The notes below the pieces were generated by a model. It saw only the letters and a list, made by a program, of their open reading frames with translations. It had not been told where the DNA came from and made no database searches. Made by a program: the position numbers and the translations under genes. From NCBI GenBank assembly GCA_020055645.1, contig CM034547.1, positions 19,135,013-19,199,012 of the forward strand: a stretch of DNA of 64,000 nt, given 5' to 3'. Below are positions 1 to 14,181 of this stretch, piece by piece; positions within the stretch are counted from its first letter, which is position 1; every line of letters starts with the position of its first letter. This stretch comes from Tomocerus qinae (lineage: Eukaryota; Arthropoda; Collembola; Entomobryomorpha; Tomoceridae).

Positions 1-1530
1 ACTTCGAGAGACTCTTTTCTTAATCCTATGATTCGTAACTTTCAAGGCTTTACCCAAGATTTCTAAAAGCTTAACCAAGTCTTCTATGCAGTCTACTTAA
101 TAAACCCCTATTAATAAAGGCATTTATACTTCGTATACTTATTCCAATTTTTTGACGCTATAAGAATATAAGATAATCATGGAACTTGTATAGTCTCAAA
201 GTAATTTTATATCCCATCAATAATCTCATTTACATGCGTTCATGATCGTAATTTTTGAATCTTATGAATTCTCAATCATTATGTCAAATTGTAGTACATA
301 TTATTATAGCTTGCATTATTTTACTATTCTGTTACAAAGTTCCCACGAGTACACGGTAAGCAAAATATCTTGTACCCTGTATGTATTTTGTCCTTAAGTT
401 AGACTGTTAGGTATAAATGTCTTACAATCTACCAATCTCAATTTTTGAATCACGGTTTGAAGAGTACTTATGATGTTATGAGTCCTGTAGACTCACTCTG
501 AAGTTCTATATTATATCATGGTCTCGTAGTATACATTTTATGTGCTAAAGATTGCCGATTATGTCCATGACTGACGAGCAAAAAATTCTTTATTGTTTGG
601 TTTCCTTTAGTACGCGTCATTGCATTGCGTTGGTTTCTCCACATATTGAAGAATTGTATATGAACACATTACTCTGTTAAACACATTACAGAACTGAAAT
701 TACTCAATAATATTTTAACACTGATAATAAGGGCATGAAATCAGGACCGACCGTAAAGTAATCCGTCTGCCTTTCTATGCTAACAATGTAGATGCAAACG
801 GTTACTATATTTATATTATCCTCTAGTGTATGTCTATATCCATACCACGTTTTTTGTTAGTAAAATTATTTTTATTACTTGTATCCGTGTGTGTTTCAAT
901 ATAATATGTGATTGACTAACCTGAATGACCATATTTACCTTATTATATAATGATTCACATGATATACATCTAGTTGGAACTTATAAACCGAATGGCAAAA
1001 AGTTATATTATGTGTCACTTTCGAAGTCTGACTTCATCCATTTTACTCTTTATAAGCAGAAGAGAGAGTGAGACATTTCTCATTTAGGGTGCTACTGAGC
1101 TATCCGACATTTAACTTGAGACTCGTTCTGATAAATGTAATCTGAGACTCTGAGAGAGCGATAATTCATTAAATCTTGCACCTTCTAGTCTGGAAAGTCT
1201 GTGATAAGAGTTGCATAGTCTGCAGTATGCAAGGACAAGTGGAATATACACGCAAATCATTTTAGGCTCTTCTGATTAGGAGAAGGTTGCCTCTTACGGT
1301 TTGTTTAGCTGATCTTTAGTCTAACCAGTTTTTTGTACCGTCAAGAGAATTTGCATAATAAAGAGTAAATCTAGTTTGGTATAATTTACAAGATATTTAC
1401 GTGCAGTTATAGCTAATACAGGCTGTAGACTCAAGCCGTATTAAGTACATTCCGTCTGCAGCAGTTTCTTCTCCATCTCTCATTCTTGTTTCAAAGAACA
1501 CTGTAACGAAGTGTGGTATGGGAGTTTGGC
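1..1530. other. No gene recognised
   Basis: AT-rich sequence with no long open frame and no exon chain that I can recognise on either strand. It may hold distal control sequence for the transglutaminase or the end of a gene lying outside the window. Confidence 0.5.
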
Positions 1531-1722
1531 TTAGATGCTGAATGGGGCTGCTTCGTTTACAATGTCAGTGTAAAAATCAACAAGTCTTGAATACCACGCA
1601 CTTGAGATTCTTGCCACATCAGGTGTTCCTTCTCTTTGCTCAGTTCTCCAGTTATACACAAAAGGATCCTTCAGTTTTGCTGCGTCATAAATATTTGCCA
1701 ATTCAGCGACTTTGGTAGTCAT
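1531..1722 (-). CDS. Small unrecognised ORF, 63 aa
   Basis: A 63-residue open frame that begins with an ATG 45 bp upstream of, and divergent from, the transglutaminase start. It is visibly richer in G and C than its surroundings, and its composition is balanced and protein-like, with internal segments such as KLKDPFVYNWRTEQREG and AWYSRLVDFYTDIVNEA. An in-frame stop lies a short way upstream of the ATG, so it is not simply a longer exon cut short. I do not recognise the family and see no signal peptide or membrane segment. It could be a short single-exon gene sharing a bidirectional promoter with transglutaminase, an exon of an undetected gene, or a chance frame. Confidence 0.35.
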   Translation of the reverse strand: MTTKVAELANIYDAAKLKDPFVYNWRTEQREGTPDVARISSAWYSRLVDFYTDIVNEAAPFSI

Positions 1723-1766
1723 TTTTCTATCACTGAACTCAATTGCTCAAATTTAACTACCTCAAC

Positions 1767-4700
1767 ATGGGCAACTGTTCATCTATAATCAAAAAAGGGA
1801 GAAACTGTAATTGTTTACCTCGGGACTGTAGTTGTTGTGAGGATTTCTATGGAAAGCCACCGGATCCTCGCAATGAAATGATACCACTACCTGATCTGCC
1901 GGAGGATTTAGGTATGACATTAATGCATTTGACTCGAGCTTATTCTATCATTCATGATCTTTCTCTTACATGATTTTCATGTGTACGCCACATAGTTCTC
2001 CCACTCTGGTTTATGTATGTTCTTAATTATATCAGATCACATCTTCCATAGCTTGAGGATATCAAACGCAACACCTTCAGTTCACACGTGCTTCTGCATA
2101 GACATCTACTACAAATAGCTATTTAGATTCAATCTTTCTTACTTTTGCTTTCATTTCCATTGTCCTTATTGTAATAACACGGTGAAATATTTGTAGTTTA
2201 CAATAATAATATCATGATGTATACTGTATTACACCATGCTATAGCATTGCGGAACACATTGCACAGTGCAATACACATTTTAAAATAATTTCAAGGATTT
2301 GCGAATTCCATGCGTAATGGTATTTTTATAGCTTGTGGTCATCTTGTGAATTGGGACACAAAATCTCAATTTCAACTGATTAGTAGACATAGTAAATTAC
2401 AGTAAATTATATGGAAACGTCGAATGCAAGGCTATGCATTTATATTTTATATATATTATGTTATGTCCTATAGAATGCAAAAAATTAATTGATTTAAATA
2501 GATCTTTACTTGATTTAGATTTGGACTAATAGTTTTGCCTATAGCTATAGGCATCCTATAGGTAATAGAAAATCAAGGCTGTGAACATTTATTTGGGGCA
2601 TCTTTTGTCCGACAATTATCCAATGTGGTAAAAATTCATGATAGAGCGATGTCAAAATATTAGTTAGTTACTAATTAAACAATTAGTAATTAAGTCAGTT
2701 AAAAATTGACGATTTTTATTTATTTACCAATTTACTTTTTATTACTTTGCAGATGATATTAATACGGGTATTCTGAAAGTATCTAAGGTGAGCTTGAATA
2801 TTAAAGAAAATGGGCCTTTACACAACACGGATAAATATGATAGCATGCTGAATAGGGAAAAGCCTAAATTAATTGTCCGAAGAGGTCAAGAATTCTCCAT
2901 CAACATATATTTTACTCGTCCATACGATAAGGATATCGATGGGATTTCATTTATGTTTTCCATTGTTGGTAAGATACTTAAAAATCTTTAATTGCTTTAC
3001 AATTGAGTAGAGGAAAAAGGAAACTTTATTGCCTTAATAACTTCAACTTTACAGCCCACTAAGCCCACGACGATAAAACATTTACCTTGTAGCTTAAGTC
3101 ACAATATAATTATCAAATTGATGCGTACCGTTTTCCATTAAGATTTTTAAAACATTTTATAATCTAACTCTATTTTGCATATCTGTGATTTAGATGGAAA
3201 GCCAAGTTTGAGTCATGGGACGCTTGTAGTGGTACCTTTGTTAGCGAAGAGCAATTCTTCATCAAACGACTCTGCGTGGACAGCATCAATTGAAGAGATA
3301 GAAGATAATCGCGTGAAAGTTCAAGTACGAGTATTTCTTTTGAGTTACTACAATACCTATGCTTAAGATGTTTGTGAAGCAGAGAACAAATCATGAAACA
3401 AAAAGTGTAATCTCACAACAAATGATGTACTTTTTATTTTAACTAATTTCTTGTCATACATTTTATACTACAGTTCAAAACATCTCCTAAGTGCTCCGTA
3501 GGAAAATGGAAAGTGGCAGTTGATACAAAATTGAAAGACGATCAAGCTGCAGTAAGCCACAATTTCAAAGAGCCCATATACATCCTTTTTAATCCGTGGA
3601 ATCCAGGTGAGAGTGAATCATTTGACTCATTTCTATGTGAATGTGTACACAATGGGGGTGGATATCCCGTGGATTGCTGAGCGGAAGTTTGCATTGCAGC
3701 TTTTCTGAAGATTTTTTAACCTGATATTTTAGTAAGAGTGCGTTTAATAATTTACACAGCACATAATGATCCATTTACAGAGAGTAGAATGGATTCGTAA
3801 AAGTCTCTTTCAGACAGGTTGACTTTTTATGATACAGGAAAGCAAATCATCAACATTGCATGATATATAGAGACAATCTTTATGTACTATTAGTATATAC
3901 AGGATTTTTTAGGTTTTATGCTGTATGCATTGCAATAAAACGTTGTTATACATCGTGAAACAGATCGTCATTTCATATTACATTATGTCTAAAAGTTTCT
4001 ATATATTTACGAGATGAACTCATAATTTCACTGAATTCGATGGAATAGATCAGATAGATTATAGATAGTGTTTCCAGCAAGTTTACAATATGATGCAATG
4101 AATTCATTAGTGAGTAAGCAGAGTAAGCACTGTAAAACACCGGAGAATGTAAAAATAAGACAATTCATTTTCTATCGACAGGGGCCCTAAAATGTAATAT
4201 TATGCAAATATTGTAGATGTGTTATTTATGTAGGCTAAACATCATCTTGAAATCATATCATGACATGGCATACATCAAAGGATTATTATTGCTATCCTCA
4301 CTGTTTGCTCATAATTCATAAATTGTTCATTGAATAGATACAAAATATTATGTAAATAAAGGCGGTATTGACAGTCGTGTCTTTAATGTTTGATGCGTGC
4401 ATTACAGACGATGAAGTTTACATGGAAGGAATTGATGACCGTTATGAGTACGTTTTGGAGGATACTGGCTTGATTTGGAGAGGCAGTCATAATCGCCTTC
4501 GTCCCACGCCCTGGGCCTACTCACAGTTTGAAAAAGATGTCCTCGATTGTGCTCTCTATCTGTTGAGTGGGCCAGGACATTTAAGCTCCACTGCACGTGC
4601 TGACCCAATTCGAACTGCAAGGGCTATCTCTGCTGCTGTAATCATTTCTTATTGATGTCCACTCATATCTGCACTGTTTTTCTTTGTCATAAGTAATTTA

Positions 4701-6879
4701 ATTTATCATAAAACTCTTATGGTAGGTTAACTCTCCTGATGAAGACGGTTTGGTCGAAGGGAATTGGACAGAAAATTTCGATGGGGGTGTACCACCAACG
4801 AAATGGACAGGCAGTCTTAAAATAATACAGAAGTACTTTCTAAACAAGAAGCCTGTTAAATATGGACAATGCTGGGTATTCGCTGGAGTCGTTTGCACAA
4901 GTAAATATAAAAATCCTAGGTTTTCAGATTATGGCTATTTTAGTGGTCAATTTAACATGATGTTTTCTATAACAGTATGCAGAACTCTCGGAATCCCTTG
5001 CAGACCAGTAACCAATTACCAAAGTGCTCATGACACTCAAAGCTCTCTAACCGTAGACTACTTTCTTGATGGCGATGGTAAAGCTGTCGAAGAATTAAAC
5101 ACGGATTCAGTATGGTATAGAGCATAACAAAATGAATGTTTTGTAAACCAAGTCATGAATGATTCTTATTCTTATGTATTTTGAAAAGGAATTTTCATGT
5201 ATGGGACGAGGTATGGATGGCTCGTCCTGATTTAGATCAAGTAGACAGTTCATCTGAGAAAATGTATATTGGATGGCAAGTCATAGATGCGACACCTCAG
5301 GAACGAAGTGATGAAATGTATCGGTGTGGTCCGGCCTCTGTTATAGCTACCAGACGAGGTGAAATTAAGAGACCTTTTGATGGCCCTTTTGTGTTCAGTG
5401 AAGTTAATGCGGACAAAGTCTATTGGCACTATCAAGGGGTCAGTAGACCCCTGAAACTTCTTGGCAAGAAAGAAGAAGCGTAAGTTGCTATCATTTAAAA
5501 TTCGGAGCTGCTATATAAATCGTCCAATCCAAATTTCATAAAATAAAATTGTGACAATTACAGGATAGGAATGCTAATTAGTACAAAAGCAATTGGAAGA
5601 TTTGACAGAGAAGACATAACCCAAAATTATAAATATCCTGAGAGTGAGTTATCTTTAATGCCCATTTTCATATGACATATATGGAACAAAATATTATTAG
5701 TTAGGGAGGGATAGTTATAACTTAAACTAAAAACTTCTATGCTGTTAGGAACCTCTGAGGAACGAGACGCGATGTTACATGCACTCAAACAGAGTGAAAG
5801 TCTATTTAGTCGCTATTACCTTAATGAGGACTTTAATGATGTCAGATTTGATTTTGAACTCAGGGACGATATTGTAATTGGGTCACCATTCCGGTAAGAA
5901 ATTCGATTTCAAATATTTGACAATGAATGTATTATGAATTTACTAATAATTTTTTACTTCTGAACTTTGTAGAGTAATTCTAAATGTAAGAAATGTCAGC
6001 CCCGATACAGATTACAATACAAATGTATCACTCAGAGTTGACACAATGTTGTATACAGGAAAGGTCAAGGAGCAAGTAAAAGCTGAAAAATTTGAAATTC
6101 TAGTTGAAAAGAGTTCAGGTAAGACTTTATCGAAGTAAACTACATTTATTCGACAATCTTTTCCAAATAAGTCCATATAAAATAGACTTATTTAAAAATG
6201 GGAAATTATCTTTCACCTCTAGTAAAAGAACTCACTTTGGATGTTACCTATGATGATTACTTTTCCAAATTATGTGACCAGTGCGCTTTTAACATTGCCT
6301 GTTTGGCAAAAGTTGAAGAAACTAGCTTTGAATACTTTGCACAAGATGACTTCAGAGTTCGAAAACCGGATATTAAATTCAAGGTAATGATGTGAACTTT
6401 TCAATTTAGAAAATATAATTTAAATGTAATTGGGCTCTTAAAAAACGAATTGGTTTATATAGATTCGAGGAGAAGACGAAATTGTGGTTGGAGAACCCTT
6501 CCTGGGAACAGCAATGCTAACAAATCCACTTCCCGTTCAACTTAAGAAATGTCAATTTCTTATCGATGGTCCTGGTCTAGGGGAAACTTTAAAAATTAAA
6601 TTAAAAGAGTACTAAGCCATATTATCGTTAACCGCTTTCAAACAATTCACATAAAACTAAAAAATACAATTATCTCATACGTAATAATTTTGTTATCTTA
6701 GGAATGTTCAACCGGGAGAGACAGCAGAAGCTGATTTTGAACTGACACCCCGGGTTGAAGGAGAAAAAACAGTTTCTGCCAAATTCACATCAAATGAACT
6801 GGAGGATGTTGACGGATTTGTAACGATTGTTGTAAACCCAAATAACGAAATTCCCCCGTTTTCTGAAAACGAGTTATGA
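1767..6879 (+). CDS. Tg: Transglutaminase, annulin-like (protein-glutamine gamma-glutamyltransferase), 14 exons, 771 aa
   Basis: Calcium-dependent enzyme that cross-links proteins by joining glutamine side chains to lysines. Exons read as 1767-1911, 2753-2968, 3194-3324, 3474-3606, 4408-4637, 4726-4900, 4976-5114, 5189-5479, 5564-5643, 5749-5893, 5973-6118, 6223-6383, 6463-6608 and 6702-6879; all phases agree. Order: N-terminal beta-sandwich (with LIVRRGQEF), catalytic core, two C-terminal beta-barrels. The catalytic triad is intact: Cys334 in YGQCWVFAG, His393 in NFHVWDEVW and Asp423 in [11 protein letters not shown]. Seven extra residues lie between His and Asp compared with vertebrate TG2. 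The protein starts MGNCSS, a classic N-myristoylation signal, followed by several cysteines suited to palmitoylation. This fits the membrane-attached insect annulin/Tg-A type rather than a secreted form. The intron 13 donor (GTACTA) is weak but keeps frame and homology. Confidence 0.93.
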
Positions 6880-7036
6880 ATATGAGCCATGGATTTTTTT
6901 GATTTCTGTATTATCCCAATTTTCCTTTTCTGTATAGTACTTTACATTATATACTTATTTACTTGGTATTTACATAAAAGTTAATGTTAGCATAGTTAAT
7001 GGACTATAAGTAAAGAAAATTGTAAACAGTTAAACA

Positions 7037-7042
7037 AATAAA
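7037..7042 (+). terminator. Poly(A) signal AATAAA for transglutaminase
   Basis: AATAAA about 160 nt after the transglutaminase stop codon, in AT-rich 3' sequence. The convergent CPSF1 gene ends only about 250 nt further on, so the two 3' ends nearly meet. Confidence 0.6.
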
Positions 7043-7293
7043 TATTTTATAAATCCTGTTTTAAATTTTCAAAATTATTATATAAATTGATATAATTAGA
7101 AATACAATTTAGACATTTATCTGTATCTATTCTACATAAATCCGTCGTTACAAATTGGAAAAATGAAACAGAATGGCTACATGGATTATATTAGACTCAT
7201 TACGAAAACCATACTTACTACAAAAAGTAGATAAAATACTTAATATTGGACGGTCTTTCGTTCACTGTATTCATAAAAATAAAGTAAAAAGAT

Positions 7294-10200
7294 TTAAAAA
7301 TGTGCCGAGATGCGATCGATTTCCAACAAATCTTCAATTATTTCATCTATTCTGCTTCCAATCTTCTTGCAGACTTCATATTTTTCAGGCAATGGTAGAC
7401 TAATGAATTCCCACACTAACTCTCCATCAATTATTCCTTTCGATGGGTTTCCAATTGTACGGTCAGGAGTATGTAATGTTCTAAAAATTGAAGTATAAAA
7501 CATTTTAATCTATTTCGTTTGTCATTTATGGTCTACTTTCTATGCATGATTGTAGGCATTACCTGAATGACTTAGGGTTCAGACCAGCACGGTGTTGAAG
7601 AATATTTGTTAAAACATTTTGCAGCATGAAAAGTCTTCGGTATGTCCGTTCTGAAATTGGCAACAGATATCCTAATCCTCCATCTAGTGTAGCATAAAAT
7701 GTGACTTGGCGCTTTTCAATTGCAATGGAATTTCTTTTGGTAGTTGATGGATCAAGAACTTTGCATTTAACACGAACGAATGATAAAATATGCTGTCCCA
7801 GATGAAAATCCATTTTCCTAATAAGTCTTTGCCCTAATGAAACAATAAATATAATAAGTTTTACACACTTCCCGGTAATAGTAAATAGCAAATAATTGTC
7901 TTTCAAAATATTTCCAATCTAGTTAATCTCACCTCCAAAACTTTCTCGAGATTGTGGTTGAAACATATACACAATAATATTTTTTTCTCTGTCGGTAGCA
8001 ATTAGTCCTAACTGAGTATTGTCAATCAAAAATGATATCCCATAAACGTCCAATGGGCGGAAGTCCTACAAATAAAAGTAAATAAACCATCAGTATCATA
8101 TTAATAACGTATTACCAAAATATTGAAAAAATTGATAATCTTACCCGAGACACAACTGCAAGAGTCCTATAAGTCTCCTGGAAGCGAAGTAAGGACACCG
8201 ATTTGGTGACATCGGCAATATAAATTAGATTTTTCACTGTAAACATTTGGTGAATGTAAATCTGTGTATCGATGAATGCAATCCCAACCAAATCGTTGTC
8301 TTTCAGTTGCCACAAATACAGCTAAAAAGAAATCAATTATTAAATTTTCGCTCCCTGTCCCTCATTGCCACAATTACTTTAAAAAGACAAATTATTTACC
8401 TTCTGGCCCACAGCCGCACATAAAAATCCAACAACGCTGCCAATAGCTGTTACAGGACCTTTATGTTCCTTAGAATATAGCGTTTTACATTTGTTTTTTG
8501 TAAGTGGCTGCCCAGGTTCTGGTTCGACTTCGATAATATCAATAACCATAATTCTTCCACGACTGGTAGTGTCTTCACCATACGAATAATTTGTTCCCAA
8601 AGCTAAATAACCACGCAAACCACTACGGGCTCCTTCATAAGCCAAATCCACAACTTTCAGGCACAAAATATTTTCAAATGGGTCCATTTCCTGAGTTGTA
8701 TTAGGAACCACCTGAAATATTGCACATTATCGAAATAAGAAGCAAATTCCAAAGATAGTAGTCTCTTAACTATATTTAACAATATATTCAGAAGATTTTT
8801 TTACCTCCCATGTGGCAGCTGAGAATAACTTCAGGCAGTATTGATCTCTGGTAGGCAAAGGAAACCTTTCGTCTTTTTGTTCTTCAATAAATTCTTTTTC
8901 ATCCCCAGCAATACGACAAATTTTTGCAGAGTATTCTGTTGTGCTCAAGGCTACAATGTAAGTTTTAGACTCTATATGGTAAACTATAGAGTGAGGAGTA
9001 CATCTCAAAGGAACTTTTCTTATCGGCCATGGAGCATCGTATGACAGATGTTTTGGAAGCATGCAAATTCGAAAATCATAATCAGCGTTGCAATAAATAA
9101 AACCTCCCTGTGGACAATTTGGATTGTTAAAGGGAGCAAACGCTAAAATTTTGGAATCTATTCCCATTGGATGAATTCTAAGCTGTCCGGCGGTAGATAA
9201 AAATATCCAATGAGGGTATGGACCACAAATGAATACCTATACAAACATTAACGTTTTATTACTATTAATGGAAATGGAAGAAAAATGTTATATATAATTA
9301 AAAAAACATGTCAACATACCCCACTGTAACCACCGAGGAATGGAAAATAACGAAAATGGTAGCGGATAGTTAAAGAAAATGGAATTTCCTTAGATGAGAC
9401 TTTTGGTTTTGCGCTAGGGAAAACATTACATCATTAGCATTGTATTAATATTTTTAGCACAAGGATAAGCTGAATTTATGAGTGTTTATTTAATTTTTTC
9501 AAAATACTCACGACTTTCGTTCACGTAGTATTAAATGGTGTTTTATTTTAGAAAATCGCAATTTTAAAACATCTGTGTAAGTGTCCTCGTAGTATGGATA
9601 CGCCTCGTACATATAAAAATCCTCCCCGATTCGAGAAAATAATATAGGTCTCCGATTCATATACCCAAGTCCAACTAACAGAATTTCATGTACAGTTGGT
9701 AATTCTTCATTTTCTTGTAGCCTACAACCAAAACATATTATAACAGATTATAATTTAGTAACTTACATAATTTAGGCAATATTATTTTTATTGTATAAAA
9801 AATGTAATACCCTGAGTGCTTCTGTGTGGTATGTCCTAATATTCTCGGAGATATTGCAAAGTCAACAACTGACATTCTCATTTGAAGATCCGGTAATGTG
9901 TAAAACTCCAAAACTCCAGTATCTCTAGCTATTACAATCCAGTTAGTTGGCAAAATGTTTTGCTGTCTGTGTCGATTTCGTCTCCACCATCTAGATGTGC
10001 TTGCAGCTTGCTGGCGTTTAAAATTGGCATCAGCAGCATCTGGATTGCCATATAAAAGCTCCTCTTCATCCCTCATTTCTCTGTATAAAAGATCGTGTTT
10101 ATTAAAACAACTCGCGGTAAGAGGTATTAATAATTGACAATTGATTCATTTAAAGTAACTTAATGCTATTAGCCACCCACTTTTTTATTTTCGTAAGCTT

Positions 10201-13200
10201 CACTATTTGTTCTTCAGGAGAGTCGTCTGTGGGAGGCTTAGTGGTAAACAAGCCACTCATATCGCAATAACATGAGAGAGCAACCACTTTTGATTTCTGA
10301 AAAACATCACAATAGAATATTAGGTTAGGTTTAATACTTAACATCATCATTAATGTGATTATCAGCATAGTTTAGTACCTTATGCAACTGTGTTAAATTA
10401 GCAACCAGTCGATCGCCAACAAATGTAACTAATACCACATGACCCTGCTCAGTTAAAAGTCCTAAATAAGGATCAACGACGGAAGCATAAATGATGTCCG
10501 ATGTCAAATCCAAGTTTAATTTCTGAACTTCCTCCATCCCAGACAGAAGCCGTACTCCGTCCTTGTACACCTAAAAGAAATAGGAGTACCCAATTCAATA
10601 AAACATTAGAGGTGGATAATAGAAAATGTAGTAAATACTAATTTAATTGCAATTACAAACATTGTACCTGAACTATGTACTTCATATTACCAATATTTGC
10701 TACATAAATTGTACTGACGTCTGTTTTAAATCCGCTATCATTAACTTGATTGATGTCCTCACCAGTTTGTAATATCTGGCGCACAATTAGTGTTCAGAAT
10801 TAAATCAACGTAATGCCATCATAAATTGATGCACTTAATATAATTACTTACAATGCTCTTCGCTTCTTGACTAACCACAATTAAACCATGATTAGTTTGA
10901 CCATTGGGCATAAATAATGTCCACAGATCTTTGAGTCCATGAATAGGAATTGTAGTCACAATCTGTGGACGAATTGATCTTTGAAGGACACAGAGAGCTC
11001 CGTTTTTGCCATGTCCACTTGTTGTCACAATTTCTAAGTCAGGGTCTTCTAAAGCAGTAAAATCGTCGGAGAGAAAAGATGGTTCACCTAATGTCATATT
11101 TCCACAAGGACCAACATTTAGCAAGCTATCGCATACCTATTGAAAAGTCAAACTTTAGCATTATTTGTTATACTAAATAATAATGCTATGGACAAGTTGT
11201 ATTAAGTTATAGATAAATACTTACATCAAATGAATATGTCATAATGACAAAGTGAGAACGCTTTTCACTTCCATACACCTCGACCTCCTCTTGATCAAGT
11301 GCAAGACGTGACCTCTTCACTTTTATAACCTCATCATCGTCTTCATCTTCGAATTCCACCATCTCAATATCTCCACCATTTTTTTCGCCGTTTTCGCTGA
11401 TTTCTTGCTCCATCATTTCCCGAACTATTCCCTTTTCACTTAATCTCAGAAGTAGTGAATTCCCAAGCCTCGATCCCAAAAACACATAATCTTTGTCACA
11501 AATACAGACCTGGAAAAAATTTACACTTGATAACGCCAAATATACTGTAGAGTAGTGGAGATAGAATGCAGCTAAAAGTAAAATACTTTAAAACAATAAT
11601 GGCCAGCACTTACGCAACAAGTTAATACGGAAGACGCGGCCTTATCGAAGTGAAAACCTCTGACACTTCTCATAGCATCGCAAAGTAATGTCATAACATA
11701 CAATTCTCCACCCTTCAGAGACATAATAACACGATCATGGGACAAAAAATCAGCTTGAGCACAATCCAATGTAAGAACAACGCCTTCTTGAGGTTCTAAT
11801 GGGAGAAGGAAAAAAATTAACTCTTGCTAAATAACCATGCATCTTTCAAAATATAATTAATAGTAATTAATTACTCATGGGAAAATTAGTCGATTTATGA
11901 GAAACTGAATTCAATGAAACTGCATATGGAGGTATGCTCTGATTGAGATAAATAAGGGAATTTTGAGCCATAACAAGAACACCCCCGATAGGCTTTGGAA
12001 CTGGTAAAACTTTCCAGCAGTCGTACGGCAATTGACTCACAGTCCAAATGCATGGATGAACTTTTTGAGAAACATTTAGAGATACTGCAACTAGTGAACA
12101 AGTATCTTGTCGAACTGAAACTCGTCTAATAATGAAAAGAGTAAATCAATAAACTACATATTTATAAATTGCTGCTTTCGATTTAGTTATTTCATAATAT
12201 TATAATCTTACCCAACGTAAGTCTTGATGGGCTCATAAATGAACACAAGTGTAGGTTCATAATATCCATGCAAAAATTTAAAATCGACAACATTGTCAAC
12301 TCTTTCATCCAATTCCTTTAAATCGATGGTGTACGAACGAAGCGCTGGTATTCGGTTCAAACTGGCAACATTTGGCTAGAATTTCAAAAATAGTACTTGG
12401 TAATTTCTAAATGCAATGAATGTCATACCTAAGAATATAATGCAATGAAGATACCAATGATTTTTAACCTTGACATCAGATGATTCCATAAATTGTTCAT
12501 CAAAAACAGAATCTCTGCGAAGAAACGGTATGATCACAAGTTGCCTTCCGTATATGAGCAAAGCAGCACACCTTCCTTCTGGGTCAACCCGTAAACTGCT
12601 ATTAACTTTAAGTGTAAAACCGCCCTAAATGGTTGAAAATAAATAAAAGCCAACATTAAGTTATTAAATTCAAATTGTTATTATATAAATACATAAATGG
12701 AGATTGTTATACGAATAAAAAATGATTTTTTTAAGACCCAAAACCGGGGTTACCTTCAAATCGTCAGTTTCGAAATAGTGCAGAGAAATGGTTCTAAGGT
12801 CGTGGGTTTCAGGATCATATTCAACTATGGATAACTTAGCGTCCTTGAAAGATAAAAGTAATGCATCTCTTGCCAAACTAAGTGGCATGCTTTCCATAGC
12901 CATTAATGTCCCATGAAAACGATAGTCGCCCATGCATTCCAGTTTCATTTTGGGGGCCCTGTGATCATCTAAAAATATGAAGATATATTTTGTTATTTTA
13001 GTTTAATTTCATTTAGTGGTAAGTCATAAGTTTTGATTTATTTTTTATACCTGTTACTGCATCATGGGATTCCGGTACAAATCGAAATACTCTGATTGAA
13101 TTGGCCCCAGCCACAACTAAATTTTTCTCACGCCGGTCGAAAAAGTAGCAGTAGCAACTCATTTCAACACCAGTTGGTGAATGCAGTTCTTTGCAAATGG

Positions 13201-13207
13201 AAAACAT
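7294..13207 (-). CDS. Cpsf160: Cleavage and polyadenylation specificity factor subunit 1 (CPSF160), 20 exons, 1398 aa
   Basis: Large subunit of the nuclear complex that recognises AAUAAA and directs pre-mRNA cleavage and polyadenylation. Exons: 13051-13207, 12754-12968, 12469-12624, 12212-12375, 11875-12125, 11614-11795, 11225-11509, 10852-11136, 10668-10775, 10379-10570, 10181-10296, 9811-10080, 9512-9721, 9320-9413, 8805-9236, 8400-8711, 8145-8321, 7933-8065, 7563-7833 and 7294-7480; every junction keeps phase. It is recognisable throughout: the start resembles human MYAVYKQAHPPTG, then come [48 protein letters not shown], and the C-terminal CPSF_A domain ending in [13 protein letters not shown]. 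An acidic tract (about residues 424-435) followed by KVKRSR (438-443) lies where vertebrate CPSF160 has its charged, NLS-bearing insert. Its length is close to that of human CPSF1 (1443). No damage seen. Confidence 0.96.
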
Positions 13208-14181
13208 TTTTGTTGATCTGTGTCAGTCTTCGAAATGAAAAATTCAGTTAGATATTTAATACTATTCAGTATTGGTGCTGATGGTCAGGTACTTTTGCCT
13301 TCCCTTTCCTTGTTACTGGTTTTCCACTGTTGGCATTGACTTAAAGTTGAAAGTATAAAGGGACGGCCAGGACAAACTTACATCATTAAACAACTATATT
13401 CATGCTTCCTGTCCTGTCACTGTCCAATAGAAGTTCGAAATGTGTGTATCTTTAGGAAAATAATTTGACACTAAATGTATTTGCTTTTGTCAGCAAAATC
13501 AAAACAATTTTTGAATGTGAATGTAAACGTCTGACTTGTCATTATGGTTTGCCGACAACAGCGGTGCAACAATCATAACAAAATTGATTTTTTTCGACTT
13601 TTGATAATTTGATTGAATTCGCCACAATAATCCGAGCGCGTGTTTCTTGTCACACTATTTATCCTTCCAAAGCGAAACCTTTGTTTGTAACGTTTCGTGT
13701 GTGCAAACAGTGCAAATGTGAGGCGAGGTGAGAATCTATCTATAACCATAGAGGTCTATAACATGCTGTTAACAGATATTTTATTTGATGCTGAATGCAT
13801 AGTAATTTTTGAAATTATCCGTAAAGAAACCATTATAGTACAAATTTTTTTGAAATGGTCAAGTGCTAGTATGCTGCTAATGCAATTTAATGGCTATGGC
13901 TATGAGTTATTATAAGTATCATTTCAATTTGCAATAGTGAACTTTATTCTAAGTTAAGGTTAAACCTTCCCGTTATATGTGTTATGGTTATGAATACTTT
14001 TGATTTTGAATTTAGACTTTGACTAATAACACTGTTATAATTTAAATTATTCTTGTATATAAGTATTTGACTCTCAATAAGTAGTCATCAGAAATACAAG
14101 ACGTTTACTACATCATTCATTAGGACTACGATTGAGGCAACAATTGAGGCGATGAGAACGATTCTATTGGCATTTTTGTGT
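13208..14181. other. Intergenic, CPSF1 promoter side and AQP-a 3' side
   Basis: Sequence between two same-strand genes. The first few hundred bases above 13207 should hold the CPSF1 promoter, but I see no clear TATA box. A minus-strand AATAAA (13943-13948) lies about 235 nt after the AQP-a stop and could be its poly(A) signal. A 72-codon plus frame at 13697-13915 looks accidental. Confidence 0.45.

Noticed and set aside
13697-13915. 72-codon plus-strand frame between CPSF1 and AQP-a
   Set aside because: No family resemblance, AT-driven composition, no supporting splice sites.
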